From positions 167,603 to 231,602 of the forward strand of contig NZ_KQ948025.1 in NCBI RefSeq assembly GCF_001513965.1: DNA of 64,000 nucleotides, written 5' to 3'. The first letter of the stretch is position 1; every line of letters begins with the position of its first letter. The notes under the pieces were generated by a model that was not told the origin of the DNA, did not search any database, and saw only the letters and a program-made list of their open reading frames with translations. This document shows, in pieces, positions 42,246 through 50,687 of this stretch. A program made the position numbers and the translations under genes. Source of the DNA: Streptomyces cellostaticus (GTDB lineage: Bacteria; Actinomycetota; Actinomycetes; Streptomycetales; Streptomycetaceae).

Positions 42246-43385
42246 GTGACGTTCCCGGTAGTCGGCATGGTCGGCGGGGGGCAGCTCGCGCGTATGACGC
42301 ACGAGGCGGGCATCCCGTTGGGCATCAGGTTCAAGCTTCTCAGTGACACCCCTCAGGATTCCGCGGCGCAGGTCGTCAGCGATGTCGTCATCGGCGACTA
42401 TCGCGACCTGGACACGCTGCGTGAGTTCGCGCGCGGTTGTGATGTGATCACTTTTGATCACGAACATGTACCCACCGAGCACCTTCGGGCCCTGGAGGCG
42501 GACGGCATCCCCGTGCGCCCAGGGCCCGACGCGCTGGTGCACGCCCAGGACAAGGGCGTGATGCGCGCGAAGCTCGACGCGATCGGCGTGCCGTGCCCGC
42601 GCCACCGGATCGTGAGCGACCCGCAGGACGTGGCCGCCTTCGCCGCCGAAGGGGACGGCTTCCCGGTCGTCCTGAAGACCGTCCGCGGCGGTTACGACGG
42701 CAAGGGCGTGTGGGTCGTCGACTCCGCCGAGGAGGCCGCCGAACCGTTCAAGGCGGGCGTCCCGGTCCTCGCCGAGGAGAAGGTCGACTACGTCCGCGAG
42801 CTGGCCGCCAACGTCGTACGCTCCCCGCACGGCCAGGCCGTCGCGTACCCGGTGGTCGAGTCCCGGCAGGTCGACGGCGTCTGCGACACGGTCATAGCCC
42901 CCGCCCCCGGCCTGGACCAGGACCTGGCCCTCGGGGCCGAGGAGATGGCGCTGCGGATCGCCAAGGAGCTGGACGTCGTCGGGCACCTCGCCGTCGAGCT
43001 GTTCCACACCCGCGACGGCCGCATCCTCGTCAACGAACTCGCGATGCGTCCGCACAACTCGGGCCACTGGACCCAGGACGGTGCGATCACCTCCCAGTTC
43101 GCCAACCACGTCCGCGCGGTCCTCGACCTCCCGCTCGGCGACCCGCGCCCGCGCGCCGGATGGACGGTCATGGTCAACGTCCTCGGCGGCGACTACCCGG
43201 ACATGTACTCCGCGTACTTGCACTGCATGGCGCGCGACCCCAAGCTCAAGATCCACATGTACGGCAAGGACGTGAAGCCCGGCCGCAAGGTCGGACACGT
43301 CAACACCTACGGCGACGACCTGGACGACGTGCTGGAGCGCGCCCGTCACGCAGCCGGCTACCTGAGAGGCACGATCACCGAATGA
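42246..43385 (+). CDS. purK: 5-(carboxyamino)imidazole ribonucleotide synthase
   Basis: A 379-residue ATP-grasp enzyme that carboxylates aminoimidazole ribonucleotide with ATP and bicarbonate in purine synthesis. The start VTFPVVGMVGGGQLARM, ATP-binding VVLKTVRGGYDGKGVW, and ELAMRPHNSGHWTQDG are diagnostic. The GTG at 42246 is only six bases after a -10-like TACGCT (42234-42239) and lacks a ribosome site, suggesting a leaderless transcript. Its stop overlaps the purE start as ATGA. Confidence 0.96.
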   Translation: MTFPVVGMVGGGQLARMTHEAGIPLGIRFKLLSDTPQDSAAQVVSDVVIGDYRDLDTLREFARGCDVITFDHEHVPTEHLRALEADGIPVRPGPDALVHAQDKGVMRAKLDAIGVPCPRHRIVSDPQDVAAFAAEGDGFPVVLKTVRGGYDGKGVWVVDSAEEAAEPFKAGVPVLAEEKVDYVRELAANVVRSPHGQAVAYPVVESRQVDGVCDTVIAPAPGLDQDLALGAEEMALRIAKELDVVGHLAVELFHTRDGRILVNELAMRPHNSGHWTQDGAITSQFANHVRAVLDLPLGDPRPRAGWTVMVNVLGGDYPDMYSAYLHCMARDPKLKIHMYGKDVKPGRKVGHVNTYGDDLDDVLERARHAAGYLRGTITE

Positions 43386-43903
43386 GCCCCGTTGTTGGCA
43401 TCGTCATGGGGTCGGATTCCGACTGGCCCGTCATGGAGGCCGCCGCCAAGGCCCTGGACGAGTTCGAGATCGCCTACGAGGTCGACGTCGTCTCCGCGCA
43501 CCGCATGCCGCGCGAGATGATCAGCTACGGCGAGCAGGCCGCCGACCGCGGCCTGAAGGTGATCATCGCCGGCGCCGGGGGCGCCGCCCACCTGCCGGGC
43601 ATGCTCGCCTCGGTCACCCCGCTGCCGGTCATCGGCGTCCCCGTGCCGCTGAAGTACCTCGACGGCATGGACTCCCTGCTCTCGATCGTGCAGATGCCGG
43701 CCGGTGTCCCGGTCGCCACTGTCTCCGTCGGCGGTGCCCGCAACGCCGGACTGCTCGCGGCCCGCATGCTCGCCGCACACGACGAGGACCTGCTGCAGAA
43801 GGTGCGCGACTTCCAGCAGGACCTGAACGACCAGGCCACCGAGAAGGGCAAGCGGCTGCGCTCCAAGGTCGAGGGCACCGGCGGCTTCGGCTTCGGGAAG
43901 TGA
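43382..43903 (+). CDS. purE: 5-(carboxyamino)imidazole ribonucleotide mutase
   Basis: A 173-residue class I PurE, which moves the carboxyl group from N5 to C4 of the imidazole ring after PurK. The family marks GSDSDWPVM, VVSAHRMP with the active His, and AGAGGAAHLPGMLA are all present. It overlaps purK by four bases and the dipeptidase gene start by four bases (GTGA), so three genes are translationally linked. Confidence 0.97.
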   Translation: MSPVVGIVMGSDSDWPVMEAAAKALDEFEIAYEVDVVSAHRMPREMISYGEQAADRGLKVIIAGAGGAAHLPGMLASVTPLPVIGVPVPLKYLDGMDSLLSIVQMPAGVPVATVSVGGARNAGLLAARMLAAHDEDLLQKVRDFQQDLNDQATEKGKRLRSKVEGTGGFGFGK

Positions 43904-45087
43904 GGCCCGTGACCTCGCTGGACGAAGCCCGCGAGCTGCTGCGCGCGTTCCCCGTGGTCGACGGCCACAACGACCTGCCCTACGCGCTGCGCAAGCAGGT
44001 CCGCTACAACCTCGACGCCCGCGACCTCGCCGAACGCCAGGACGCCCATCTGCACACCGACCTGCCGCGGCTGCGCGAGGGCGGGGTCGGCGCGCAGTAC
44101 TGGTCGGTGTACGTCCCCTCCGACCTGCCGGACGCGGTCCCGGCGACGCTGGAGCAGATCGACGGCGTCCGGCAGATGCTGGCCCGCTACCCCGCGCAGC
44201 TGGCCCCGGCCCTGACCGCGGCCGACATGGAGGCGGCCCGCGCCGAGGGCCGTATCGCCTCCCTGATGGGCGCGGAGGGCGGCCACTCGATCGCCAACTC
44301 GCTCGGCACCCTGCGCGGCCTGTACGGGCTCGGCGTGCGCTACATGACGCTCACCCACAACGACAACGTGGACTGGGCGGACTCGGCGACCGACGAGCCG
44401 AAGACGGGCGGCCTGTCCGCCTTCGGCAGCGAGGTCGTGCGGGAGATGAACCGGCTCGGCATGCTCGTCGACCTTTCCCACGTGGCGGCGACGACCATGC
44501 GCGACGCGCTGGACGCCTCGTCCGCGCCGGTGATCTTCTCGCACTCCTCCGCCCGTGCCGTCTGCGACCACCCGCGCAACATCCCGGACGACGTCCTGGA
44601 GCGGCTGCCCTCCAACGGCGGCGTGGCGATGGTGACGTTCGTGCCGAAGTTCGTGCTCCAGGCCGCCGTCGACTGGACGGCCGCCGCCGACGAGAACCTG
44701 CGCGCCCACGGCTTCCACCACCTCGACACCACCCCCGAGGCGATGGAGATCCACCGCGCCTACGAGGAGCGCACCCCGCGCCCGGTCGCGACCGTGGCGA
44801 CGGTCGCCGACCACCTCGACCACATGCGCGAGGTGGCGGGCATCGACCACCTCGGCATCGGCGGCGACTACGACGGCACCGCGTTCACCCCGGACGGCCT
44901 GGACGACGTCTCCGGCTACCCGAACCTGATCGCCGAGCTGCTCGACCGAGGCTGGTCCCGGGCCGACCTGGCCAAGCTGACCTGGCAGAACGCGGTACGG
45001 GTGCTGGGCGCGGCGGAGGACGTGGCGCGTGAGCTTCAGGCCACGCGCGCGCCGTCCCACGCGACGATCGAGTCGCTCGACGGCTGA
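43900..45087 (+). CDS. Membrane-dipeptidase-like protein (peptidase M19)
   Basis: A 395-residue zinc hydrolase. The DGHNDLPYAL start holds the first metal ligands (HxD), EGGHSI the bridging Glu region, VDLSHVA and FSHSSARAV the His ligands, and DHLGIGGDYDGT the closing Asp. M19 enzymes cleave dipeptides and some beta-lactams. GTG 43900 overlaps the purE stop; GTG 43909 is an alternative. Coupling to purKE is conserved in my recollection of Streptomyces, without an obvious metabolic reason. The 3' end overlaps the convergent OYE gene by 52 bases. Confidence 0.9.
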   Translation: MRPVTSLDEARELLRAFPVVDGHNDLPYALRKQVRYNLDARDLAERQDAHLHTDLPRLREGGVGAQYWSVYVPSDLPDAVPATLEQIDGVRQMLARYPAQLAPALTAADMEAARAEGRIASLMGAEGGHSIANSLGTLRGLYGLGVRYMTLTHNDNVDWADSATDEPKTGGLSAFGSEVVREMNRLGMLVDLSHVAATTMRDALDASSAPVIFSHSSARAVCDHPRNIPDDVLERLPSNGGVAMVTFVPKFVLQAAVDWTAAADENLRAHGFHHLDTTPEAMEIHRAYEERTPRPVATVATVADHLDHMREVAGIDHLGIGGDYDGTAFTPDGLDDVSGYPNLIAELLDRGWSRADLAKLTWQNAVRVLGAAEDVARELQATRAPSHATIESLDG

Positions 45088-46166
45088 GTGGCGAGGGCGG
45101 GGTAGTCGTTGTAGCCGTCGGCCCCGCCCACGTACATGAAATACCGGTCCCGGACCGGGTTGAGGGGCGCGCCGAGGCGCAGCCGCTCGACCAGGTCCGG
45201 GTTGGCGAGGAACGGCCGGCCGAGCGCGACCAGGTCGGCGCCTGCCGCCAGCATCTCGCGCGCGGCCCGGGTGACGGCCTCGGTGGTGAGGTCGGTCAGG
45301 TCCGGGTTGCCGATCAGCGTGCCGGGCCAGTCGGCGCGGATCCGCCGGTACCAGCCGGTCTCCGGGCCGGAGCGCACCAGGTGCAGATAGGCGAGGTCCA
45401 GCCCCTTCAGACGGGCCAGGAGCGCGGCGTAGAGGCCGTCGGTGTCGTCCTCCAGGACGCCGTTGACGGTGCTTGCGGGGGAGATGCGCAGGCCCACCCG
45501 GTCCGCGCCGATCGCATCGGCCACTGCCTCGGTCACCTCCGCCGCGAACCGCACCCGCCGCTCCACGGAGCCGCCGTAGGCGTCCGTGCGGCGGTTGGTG
45601 TTGTCCGCGAGGAACTGGTGCAGCAGCATCCCGTTGGCCGAGTGCACCTCCACGCCCTCGAAGCCCGCGTCGACGGCCCGGCGTGCGGCGGCCGCGAAGT
45701 CGGCGATCGTGGCACGGACGTCGTCCGCCGTCATCTCCCGGGGTGCGACGGCCGGCCGGTGCCCGCCCGGCGTGAAGATCGTCTCCGGCAGCGGGACCGG
45801 GGACGGAGCGAGCGGGGTGAGGCCGGTGGTCGCCGGATGACTGACCCGGCCGCCGTGCTGGAGCTGGAGGAACATCCGCCCGCCGGCCGCCCGTACCGCG
45901 TCGGTGACCTGCCGCCAGCCGTCCGTGTGCCGGTCGGTGTGGATCGCGGTGATGTTCGGGTACGTCTGCCCGACCGCGTTCGGCGTCGAGCCCTCGGCGA
46001 TGATCAGCCCGGCGGAGGCACGCTGGGCGTAGTGGGTGGTCATCAGCGGGGTCGGCGTGCCGTCGGCCTCCGCGCGGTTGCGGGTGAGCGGGGCCATCAC
46101 GAGATGGTTCGCAAGGGCCAGCCGGCCGAGCCGGGCCGGGGTCAGAAAGTCCGTGGTCTGCGTCAT
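45036..46166 (-). CDS. Old Yellow Enzyme family alkene reductase
   Basis: A 376-residue FMN oxidoreductase of the OYE/NemA type. It has the N-terminal MAPLTRNRA, QLQHGGRVSHP, the substrate His-Asn pair in EVHSANGMLLHQFLADNTN, RTDAYGGS and the FMN-phosphate loop ALGRPFLANPDLV. It reduces activated alkenes such as maleimides, quinones or nitro compounds with NAD(P)H. It is divergent from a MerR-type regulator with a palindromic spacer, suggesting induction by electrophiles. Its last 17 codons overlap the dipeptidase gene. Confidence 0.92.
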   Translation of the reverse strand: MTQTTDFLTPARLGRLALANHLVMAPLTRNRAEADGTPTPLMTTHYAQRASAGLIIAEGSTPNAVGQTYPNITAIHTDRHTDGWRQVTDAVRAAGGRMFLQLQHGGRVSHPATTGLTPLAPSPVPLPETIFTPGGHRPAVAPREMTADDVRATIADFAAAARRAVDAGFEGVEVHSANGMLLHQFLADNTNRRTDAYGGSVERRVRFAAEVTEAVADAIGADRVGLRISPASTVNGVLEDDTDGLYAALLARLKGLDLAYLHLVRSGPETGWYRRIRADWPGTLIGNPDLTDLTTEAVTRAAREMLAAGADLVALGRPFLANPDLVERLRLGAPLNPVRDRYFMYVGGADGYNDYPALATQPSSDSIVAWDGARVA

Positions 46167-46182
46167 GCCCGTAAGCTAGAAC

Positions 46183-46198
46183 CTGACACTGATGTCAG
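46183..46198. promoter_or_regulatory. MerR-type operator between OYE reductase and regulator
   Basis: CTGACA-CTGA-TGTCAG is a perfect 6-bp inverted repeat with a 4-base centre, with weaker symmetry extending about five bases further on each side. It lies in the 60-base gap between the divergent starts, where MerR proteins act on promoters with long spacers. Confidence 0.65.
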
Positions 46199-46226
46199 AT
46201 TCAAGTCCCATCCGGCGGAGGCGGAC

Positions 46227-46586
46227 ATGCGGATCGGCGAACTGGCCCGGCACACGGGCGTGAGCGAGCGGTCGCTGCGCTACTACGAGACCCAGGGGCT
46301 GCTCGCGGCCGAGCGGACGCCCGGCGGGCACCGCGACTACCCGGAGGCGGCCGTGGACCGGGTCATCAGGATCCAGGAGCTGTATGCCGCCGGACTGCAC
46401 AGCGAGAAGATCCGGCAGCTGCTGCCCTGCATGCGCGACCAGGACGGCGGGCCCTCCGCGACCGCCACCCCGCGGCTGGTCGCCGACCTCACCGCCGAAC
46501 GCGCCCGCATCGACCGCATGATCACCGACCTGGTGCGCTCCAGGGAGACCCTGGACGAGGTGATCCAGGCAGCCAGGGACATCTGA
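46227..46586 (+). CDS. MerR family transcriptional regulator
   Basis: A 119-residue regulator: MRIGELARHTGVSERSLRYY is the MerR DNA-binding start (residues 1-70), followed by a coiled-coil dimer helix (about 80-115, AERARIDRMITDLVRSRETL). A single Cys in LLPCMRD does not make a metal site, so a small-molecule or redox signal is more likely. The ATG at 46227 is preceded by GGCGGAGG. Divergent from the OYE reductase, its probable target. Confidence 0.93.
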   Translation: MRIGELARHTGVSERSLRYYETQGLLAAERTPGGHRDYPEAAVDRVIRIQELYAAGLHSEKIRQLLPCMRDQDGGPSATATPRLVADLTAERARIDRMITDLVRSRETLDEVIQAARDI

Positions 46587-46608
46587 CGGGCCGTACCCCC
46601 CAACGCAC

Positions 46609-46756
46609 CTACGGCTCCTCGATCCGGCACAGGCAGAACGGATGCCTGGCCGGGTCGGCGTACACCTGGAAGTCCTTCTTCTCGCGGTCCTCCAGGTCCA
46701 GCGGGCGGGGCGTACCCCTCGGCCCGCTGGAAGGCGAGCCGAGGGCCGTCCGGCAT
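46609..46756 (-). pseudogene. Remnant of a VOC-family (glyoxalase-fold) gene
   Basis: On the minus strand MPDGPRLAFQRAEGYAPP is encoded from 46756, matching GGQALAFQQAPGFVPP of the intact neighbour. After a frame change, LDLEDREKKDFQVYADPARH and PFCLCRIEEP run to a TAG at 46609-46611, matching the neighbour's C-terminus RTWRVYADPAGHPFCLC. The segment between, about 35 residues in the intact protein, is deleted. This is a broken tandem paralogue of the gene at 46771-47130. Confidence 0.75.
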
Positions 46757-46770
46757 GAGCCCTCCCGGTA

Positions 46771-47130
46771 TCAGGAGGCGCAGAGACAGAACGGGTGCCC
46801 CGCGGGGTCGGCGTACACACGCCAGGTCCGCGAGCGGTCCGCCGCGTCCAGCGGCTTCGCCCCCAGCTCCAGCACCGCCTTCTCCGCCGCGTCCAGGTCC
46901 TCCACCACCAGGTCCAGGTGGAACTGCTGCGAGGCGTCCGGCGCGGGCCACTTCGGCGGCACGAACCCGGGCGCCTGCTGGAAGGCCAGCGCCTGCCCGC
47001 CGGGCAGCTTCAGATCCACCCACTCTCCTGCGCCCTCCACCGTGCCGCCCAGCACACCGGCGTAGAAACCGGCCAGCGCACGGGGATCGGGACAGTCCAG
47101 GACCACGACACCGAGCTTGGCGAGAGCCAT
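46771..47130 (-). CDS. VOC family protein (glyoxalase/bleomycin-resistance fold)
   Basis: A 119-residue vicinal-oxygen-chelate protein: LGVVVLDCPDPRALAGFYAG start and a C-terminal YADPAGHPFCLC. Two beta-alpha-beta modules fill the length. Members bind metals or ligands and give lyase, dioxygenase or resistance functions; the substrate here is unknown. The ATG at 47130 is divergent from the CGNR gene, and the GTAAC dyads between could control both. Confidence 0.88.
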   Translation of the reverse strand: MALAKLGVVVLDCPDPRALAGFYAGVLGGTVEGAGEWVDLKLPGGQALAFQQAPGFVPPKWPAPDASQQFHLDLVVEDLDAAEKAVLELGAKPLDAADRSRTWRVYADPAGHPFCLCAS

Positions 47131-47144
47131 GACTACCTCCTCGT

Positions 47145-47207
47145 GTTACCCATAGAACCGGGTAACCAGTAACGGTTACTGCATGCTCTCGCACAGGAGG
47201 TAACCTC
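47145..47207. promoter_or_regulatory. Three clustered GTAAC dyads before the CGNR gene
   Basis: GTTACCC (47145-47151) with GGGTAAC (47160-47166), then CAGTAAC (47167-47173) with GTTACTG (47175-47181), then the palindrome GAGGTAACCTC (47197-47207). All are built on the core GTAAC/GTTAC and fill most of the 106-base gap between the divergent VOC and CGNR genes. Confidence 0.6.
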
Positions 47208-47236
47208 GCAACAGAATTCGGGAGGAACGTGCAGTC

Positions 47237-47758
47237 ATGAGCGAGAGATCGGCCGCTCCCGGCGGCTTGGCCCTGATCGAGTCCCTGGTGAACACCCTGG
47301 ACATCGAGACGGGACGCGACTCGCTCGACACGGCGGACGGCCGGGCACGCTTCGGGCTCACCGAGGACGAGGTGCCGGATGCGCGCGCCCTGCGGGAATC
47401 ACTGCGGGCCGTGCTGCTCGCCCACGCCGGCCACCCGCCGCACCGCGAGGCGACCCCGCTCGGCGAGCTGCTGGCACACGCCCCCCTGCATGTCGCCGTA
47501 GACGCCCACGACGGCTCGGCGACCCTCGCCCCGGCCGACACCGGCCCCCTGCTCTCCCGCATCGCCGCGGCCGTCGCCGAGGCGCTCGTCGCGGGCACCT
47601 GGACCCGGCTGAAGGCCTGCGAGGCCGAGACCTGCCACTGGGCGTACTACGACCGCAGCCCCGCCGGACGCGGCCGCTGGTGCTCGATGCAGGTGTGCGG
47701 GGCGCGCGCCAAGATGCGCCGGTACCGGGCGAAGGACCCGCCGGCGAAGGAGCCGTAA
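47237..47758 (+). CDS. CGNR zinc-finger domain protein, probable regulator
   Basis: A 173-residue protein: an N-terminal ABATE-type ligand-binding region (about 10-120, LIESLVNTLDIETGRD) and a C-terminal CGNR zinc finger, here CEAETCHWAYYD with RWCSMQVCGARAKMRRYR supplying four cysteines; the usual CGNR reads CGAR. Family members act as stress-related transcription regulators. The ATG at 47237 has GGGAGGA upstream. The clustered GTAAC dyads upstream are a likely self-operator. Confidence 0.88.
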   Translation: MSERSAAPGGLALIESLVNTLDIETGRDSLDTADGRARFGLTEDEVPDARALRESLRAVLLAHAGHPPHREATPLGELLAHAPLHVAVDAHDGSATLAPADTGPLLSRIAAAVAEALVAGTWTRLKACEAETCHWAYYDRSPAGRGRWCSMQVCGARAKMRRYRAKDPPAKEP

Positions 47759-47811
47759 AGCACAGGGAGTTCACCGGCCACGTACGTGTCCCGTGGTGCA
47801 GAATGCGTGAA

Positions 47812-47852
47812 GACGCCGGTTCGGCCGACTGAGCCTCGGCCGAACCGGCGTC
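47812..47852. terminator. Bidirectional hairpin terminator
   Basis: A perfect 17-bp stem, GACGCCGGTTCGGCCGA with TCGGCCGAACCGGCGTC, around a 7-base loop, between the converging CGNR and UDP-glucose dehydrogenase genes. Confidence 0.9.
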
Positions 47853-47862
47853 ACCTGTCCGC

Positions 47863-49206
47863 CTACGCGGTCGGGCGGCCCATCGCCCGGTACGTCCACC
47901 CGGCCCGCCGCCACAGCTCCGCATCCAGCGCGTTGCGCCCGTCCAGGATCACCCGGGCCGCCGCCACCTCGCCCAGCGCCGCCGGGTCCAGCTCGCGGAA
48001 CTCCCGCCACTCCGTCAGGTGCAGCACGACGTCGGCCGCCCGGACGGCCTCGACGGCCGAGTCGGCATAGCCCAGCGTGGGGAAGACCTTGCGGGCGTTC
48101 TCCATGCCCTTCGGGTCGTACACGGTCACCTGGCCGCCCTGGAGGTGGATCTGCCCGGCCACGTTCAGCGCCGGCGAGTCCCGGACGTCGTCCGAGTCGG
48201 GCTTGAACGTGGCACCGAGCACCGCGACCCGCCTGCCGAGGAAGGAGCCGCCGCCGAGCGCCTCCCGGGCCATCTCCACCATCTGGCCGCGCCGGCGCAT
48301 GTTGATCGAGTCGATCTCCCGCAGGAAGGTCAGCGCCTGGTCCGCACCCAGCTCACCGGCGCGCGCCATGAACGCCCGGATGTCCTTCGGCAGACACCCG
48401 CCGCCGAACCCGATCCCGGCACGCAGGAACTTCTTCCCGATCCGGTCGTCGTACCCGATGGCCTCCGCCAGCTTCGCCACGTCGCCGCCCCCGGCCTCAC
48501 ACACCTCCGCCATCGCGTTGATGAAGGAGATCTTGGTCGCGAGGAAGGAGTTCGCGGCGGTCTTCACCAGCTCGGCGGTCGGGAAGTCCGTCACCACGAA
48601 CGGCGTGCCCTCCCCGACCGGGGTGGCGTACACCTCCCGCAGCAGCTTCTCCGCCCGCTCGCTGCGCACGCCCACCACGATCCGGTCCGGGTGCAGTGTG
48701 TCCTGCACGGCGAAGCCCTCGCGCAGGAACTCCGGGTTCCAGGCCAGCTCCGCGTCCGCACCGGCCGGCGCGTGCTCGGCGAGGTAGGCGGCCAGCCGCT
48801 CGGCCGAGCCGACCGGCACGGTCGACTTGCCGACGACCAGGGCGGGCCCGTGCAGATGCGGGGCGAGGGAGGCGATGGCGGCGTCGACGTACGACATGTC
48901 GGCCGCGTACTCGCCGTGCCGCTGCGGGGTGTTCACGCACACGAAGTGGACGTCGCCGAAGTCCGCGACCTCGGCCCAGTCGGTGGTGAACCGCAGCCGT
49001 CCCGATGACCCCTCGAAGCCCGCCACATGCCTGCGCAGCAGCTCCTCGAGCCCCGGCTCGAACATCGGGGTCTCGCCGCGCTCCAGCATCGCGATCTTCT
49101 CGGGCACGACATCGAGCCCCAGCACCTCGAAACCGAGCTCGGCCATGGCCGCGGCGTGCGTGGCGCCGAGATAGCCGGTGCCGATCACGGTGATCTTCAG
49201 GCTCAT
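47863..49206 (-). CDS. UDP-glucose 6-dehydrogenase family protein
   Basis: A 447-residue NAD-dependent sugar-nucleotide dehydrogenase: N-terminal Rossmann motif VIGTGYLG (7-14), NTP in VNTPQ, GKSTVPVG, EFLREG and catalytic Cys271 in GFGGGCLPKD, then a C-terminal UDP-binding domain with LGATFKPDSDDVRDSP. It oxidises UDP-glucose to UDP-glucuronate; GDP-mannose or UDP-ManNAc remain possible substrates, though the motif set fits UDP-glucose best. It may feed surface polysaccharide. Isolated gene, divergent from the acyl-CoA dehydrogenase. Confidence 0.92.
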   Translation of the reverse strand: MSLKITVIGTGYLGATHAAAMAELGFEVLGLDVVPEKIAMLERGETPMFEPGLEELLRRHVAGFEGSSGRLRFTTDWAEVADFGDVHFVCVNTPQRHGEYAADMSYVDAAIASLAPHLHGPALVVGKSTVPVGSAERLAAYLAEHAPAGADAELAWNPEFLREGFAVQDTLHPDRIVVGVRSERAEKLLREVYATPVGEGTPFVVTDFPTAELVKTAANSFLATKISFINAMAEVCEAGGGDVAKLAEAIGYDDRIGKKFLRAGIGFGGGCLPKDIRAFMARAGELGADQALTFLREIDSINMRRRGQMVEMAREALGGGSFLGRRVAVLGATFKPDSDDVRDSPALNVAGQIHLQGGQVTVYDPKGMENARKVFPTLGYADSAVEAVRAADVVLHLTEWREFRELDPAALGEVAAARVILDGRNALDAELWRRAGWTYRAMGRPTA

Positions 49207-49384
49207 GGGTGCTCCAGATCGGGTACGTCGGTGATGCCGAGCCGAGCATAGTAGGGCGGCCCAGCGGGCACTTTCCCCGCTGTCACCAAGGTCACGTAGG
49301 CGTCTTTGGGGCAGGGCTCTAAAATTTGAGTTACTTAACGGTAATTAGCGTCAGTATCACTGCGTCTTTGGAGCGTGAGAGACC

Positions 49385-50542
49385 GTGGCCGGAACGGCTG
49401 ACTTCGACCTGTACCGCCCGTCCGAGGAGCACGACATGCTCCGCGACGCCGTCCGCTCGCTGGTCGAGGCGAAGATCGCGCCGTTCGCCGCCGCGGTGGA
49501 CGAGGAGGCCCGCTTCCCGCAGGAGGCCCTCGACGCCCTGGTCGCCAACGACCTGCACGCGGTCCACGTACCCGAGGAGTACGGCGGCGCCGGCGCCGAC
49601 GCGCTCGCCACGGTCATCGTGATCGAGGAGGTGGCCCGCGCCTGCGTCTCCTCCTCCCTGATCCCCGCCGTGAACAAGCTCGGCTCCCTCCCGGTGATCC
49701 TCTCCGGCGGCGAGGAGCTGAAGAAGAAGTACCTGACCCCGCTCGCCAAGGGCGACGCGATGTTCTCGTACTGCCTCTCCGAGCCGGAGGCGGGCTCGGA
49801 CGCGGCCGGCATGAAGACCAAGGCCGTCCGCGACGGCGACCACTGGATCCTCAACGGCGTGAAGCGCTGGATCACCAACGCGGGCGTGAGCGACTACTAC
49901 ACGGTCATGGCCGTGACGGACCCCTCGAAGCGCTCCAAGGGCATCTCCGCCTTCGTCGTCGAGAAGTCCGACCCGGGCGTCTCCTTCGGCGCCCCGGAGA
50001 AGAAGCTCGGCATCAAGGGCTCCCCGACCCGCGAGGTCTACTTCGACAACGTCCGCATCCCCGCCGACCGCATGATCGGCGAGGAGGGCACGGGCTTCGC
50101 GACCGCCATGAAGACCCTGGACCACACCCGCATCACCATCGCCGCCCAGGCCCTCGGCGTCGCCCAGGGCGCCCTCGACTACGCCAAGGGCTACGTCCAG
50201 GAGCGCAAGCAGTTCGGCAAGCCGATCGCCGACTTCCAGGGCATCCAGTTCATGCTCGCCGACATGGCCATGAAGATCGCCGCCGCCCGCGCCCTGACGT
50301 ACCAGGCCGCGGCCGCCTCGGAGCGCGGCGACAGCGACCTCACCTTCCAGGGCGCGGCCGCCAAGTGCTTCGCCTCGGACGTTGCCATGGAGGTCACCAC
50401 GGACGCGGTCCAGCTCCTCGGCGGCTACGGCTACACGCGGGACTACCCGGTGGAGCGGATGATGCGCGATGCGAAAATCACACAAATCTACGAAGGGACG
50501 AACCAGGTCCAGCGGATCGTCATGGCGAGGAACCTTCCCTAG
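49385..50542 (+). CDS. Acyl-CoA dehydrogenase, target of island integration
   Basis: A 385-residue flavoprotein: N-terminal helical domain, CLSEPEAGSDAAGMKTKA and WITNAG flavin contacts in the middle beta domain, and C-terminal QLLGGYGYTRDYPVERMMRD. The catalytic Glu is within IYEGTNQVQRIVMARNLP. It is probably a short- or branched-chain acyl-CoA dehydrogenase. From codon AAA (50474) on, codon choice changes (AAA, ACA, CAA, GAA, CTT) and bases 50480-50542 are recoded relative to a second copy at 56652-56714. The last part of the gene is thus supplied by the integrated island and the protein stays intact. Confidence 0.93.
   Translation: MAGTADFDLYRPSEEHDMLRDAVRSLVEAKIAPFAAAVDEEARFPQEALDALVANDLHAVHVPEEYGGAGADALATVIVIEEVARACVSSSLIPAVNKLGSLPVILSGGEELKKKYLTPLAKGDAMFSYCLSEPEAGSDAAGMKTKAVRDGDHWILNGVKRWITNAGVSDYYTVMAVTDPSKRSKGISAFVVEKSDPGVSFGAPEKKLGIKGSPTREVYFDNVRIPADRMIGEEGTGFATAMKTLDHTRITIAAQALGVAQGALDYAKGYVQERKQFGKPIADFQGIQFMLADMAMKIAAARALTYQAAAASERGDSDLTFQGAAAKCFASDVAMEVTTDAVQLLGGYGYTRDYPVERMMRDAKITQIYEGTNQVQRIVMARNLP
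50498..50520 (+). repeat. Left attachment-site core (attL side)
   Basis: The 23 bases starting ACGAACCAGGTCC and ending GGATCGT are identical to 56670-56692. They lie in the last coding part of the acyl-CoA dehydrogenase gene. The flanking codons differ from the right copy on both sides. Confidence 0.85.
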
Positions 50543-50550
50543 TAGGTTTT

Positions 50551-50636
50551 TGCAGGTCAGAGGCTGTTTCCGTTCCTGGGCGTCATGCTGGGGGAATCCT
50601 GGGCAGATGCCGGGCTGAAAACAGCCACTGACCTGT
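50551..50636. promoter_or_regulatory. Candidate integrase arm sites, left end
   Basis: TGCAGGTCAG (50551-50560) and TGACCTGT (50629-50636) are inverted copies of one motif. The same pair recurs just inside the right end (56622-56630 and 56639-56646). Shared motifs at both ends of an integrated element suggest integrase or excision-factor binding sites. Confidence 0.5.
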
Positions 50637-50647
50637 ACAAACAACAC

Positions 50648-50674
50648 AGCCCCCGGCGCGACGCCGGGGGCTGT
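50648..50674. terminator. Hairpin terminator at left end of island
   Basis: CAGCCCCCGGC pairs with GCCGGGGGCTG, an 11-bp stem with a 5-base centre that can add one more G-C pair. It follows the stop of the leftward integrase remnant and could also end transcription from the acyl-CoA dehydrogenase, whose own terminator (56732-56764) is now 6 kb away. Confidence 0.75.
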
Positions 50675-50687
50675 TGTCGTACGCGTA

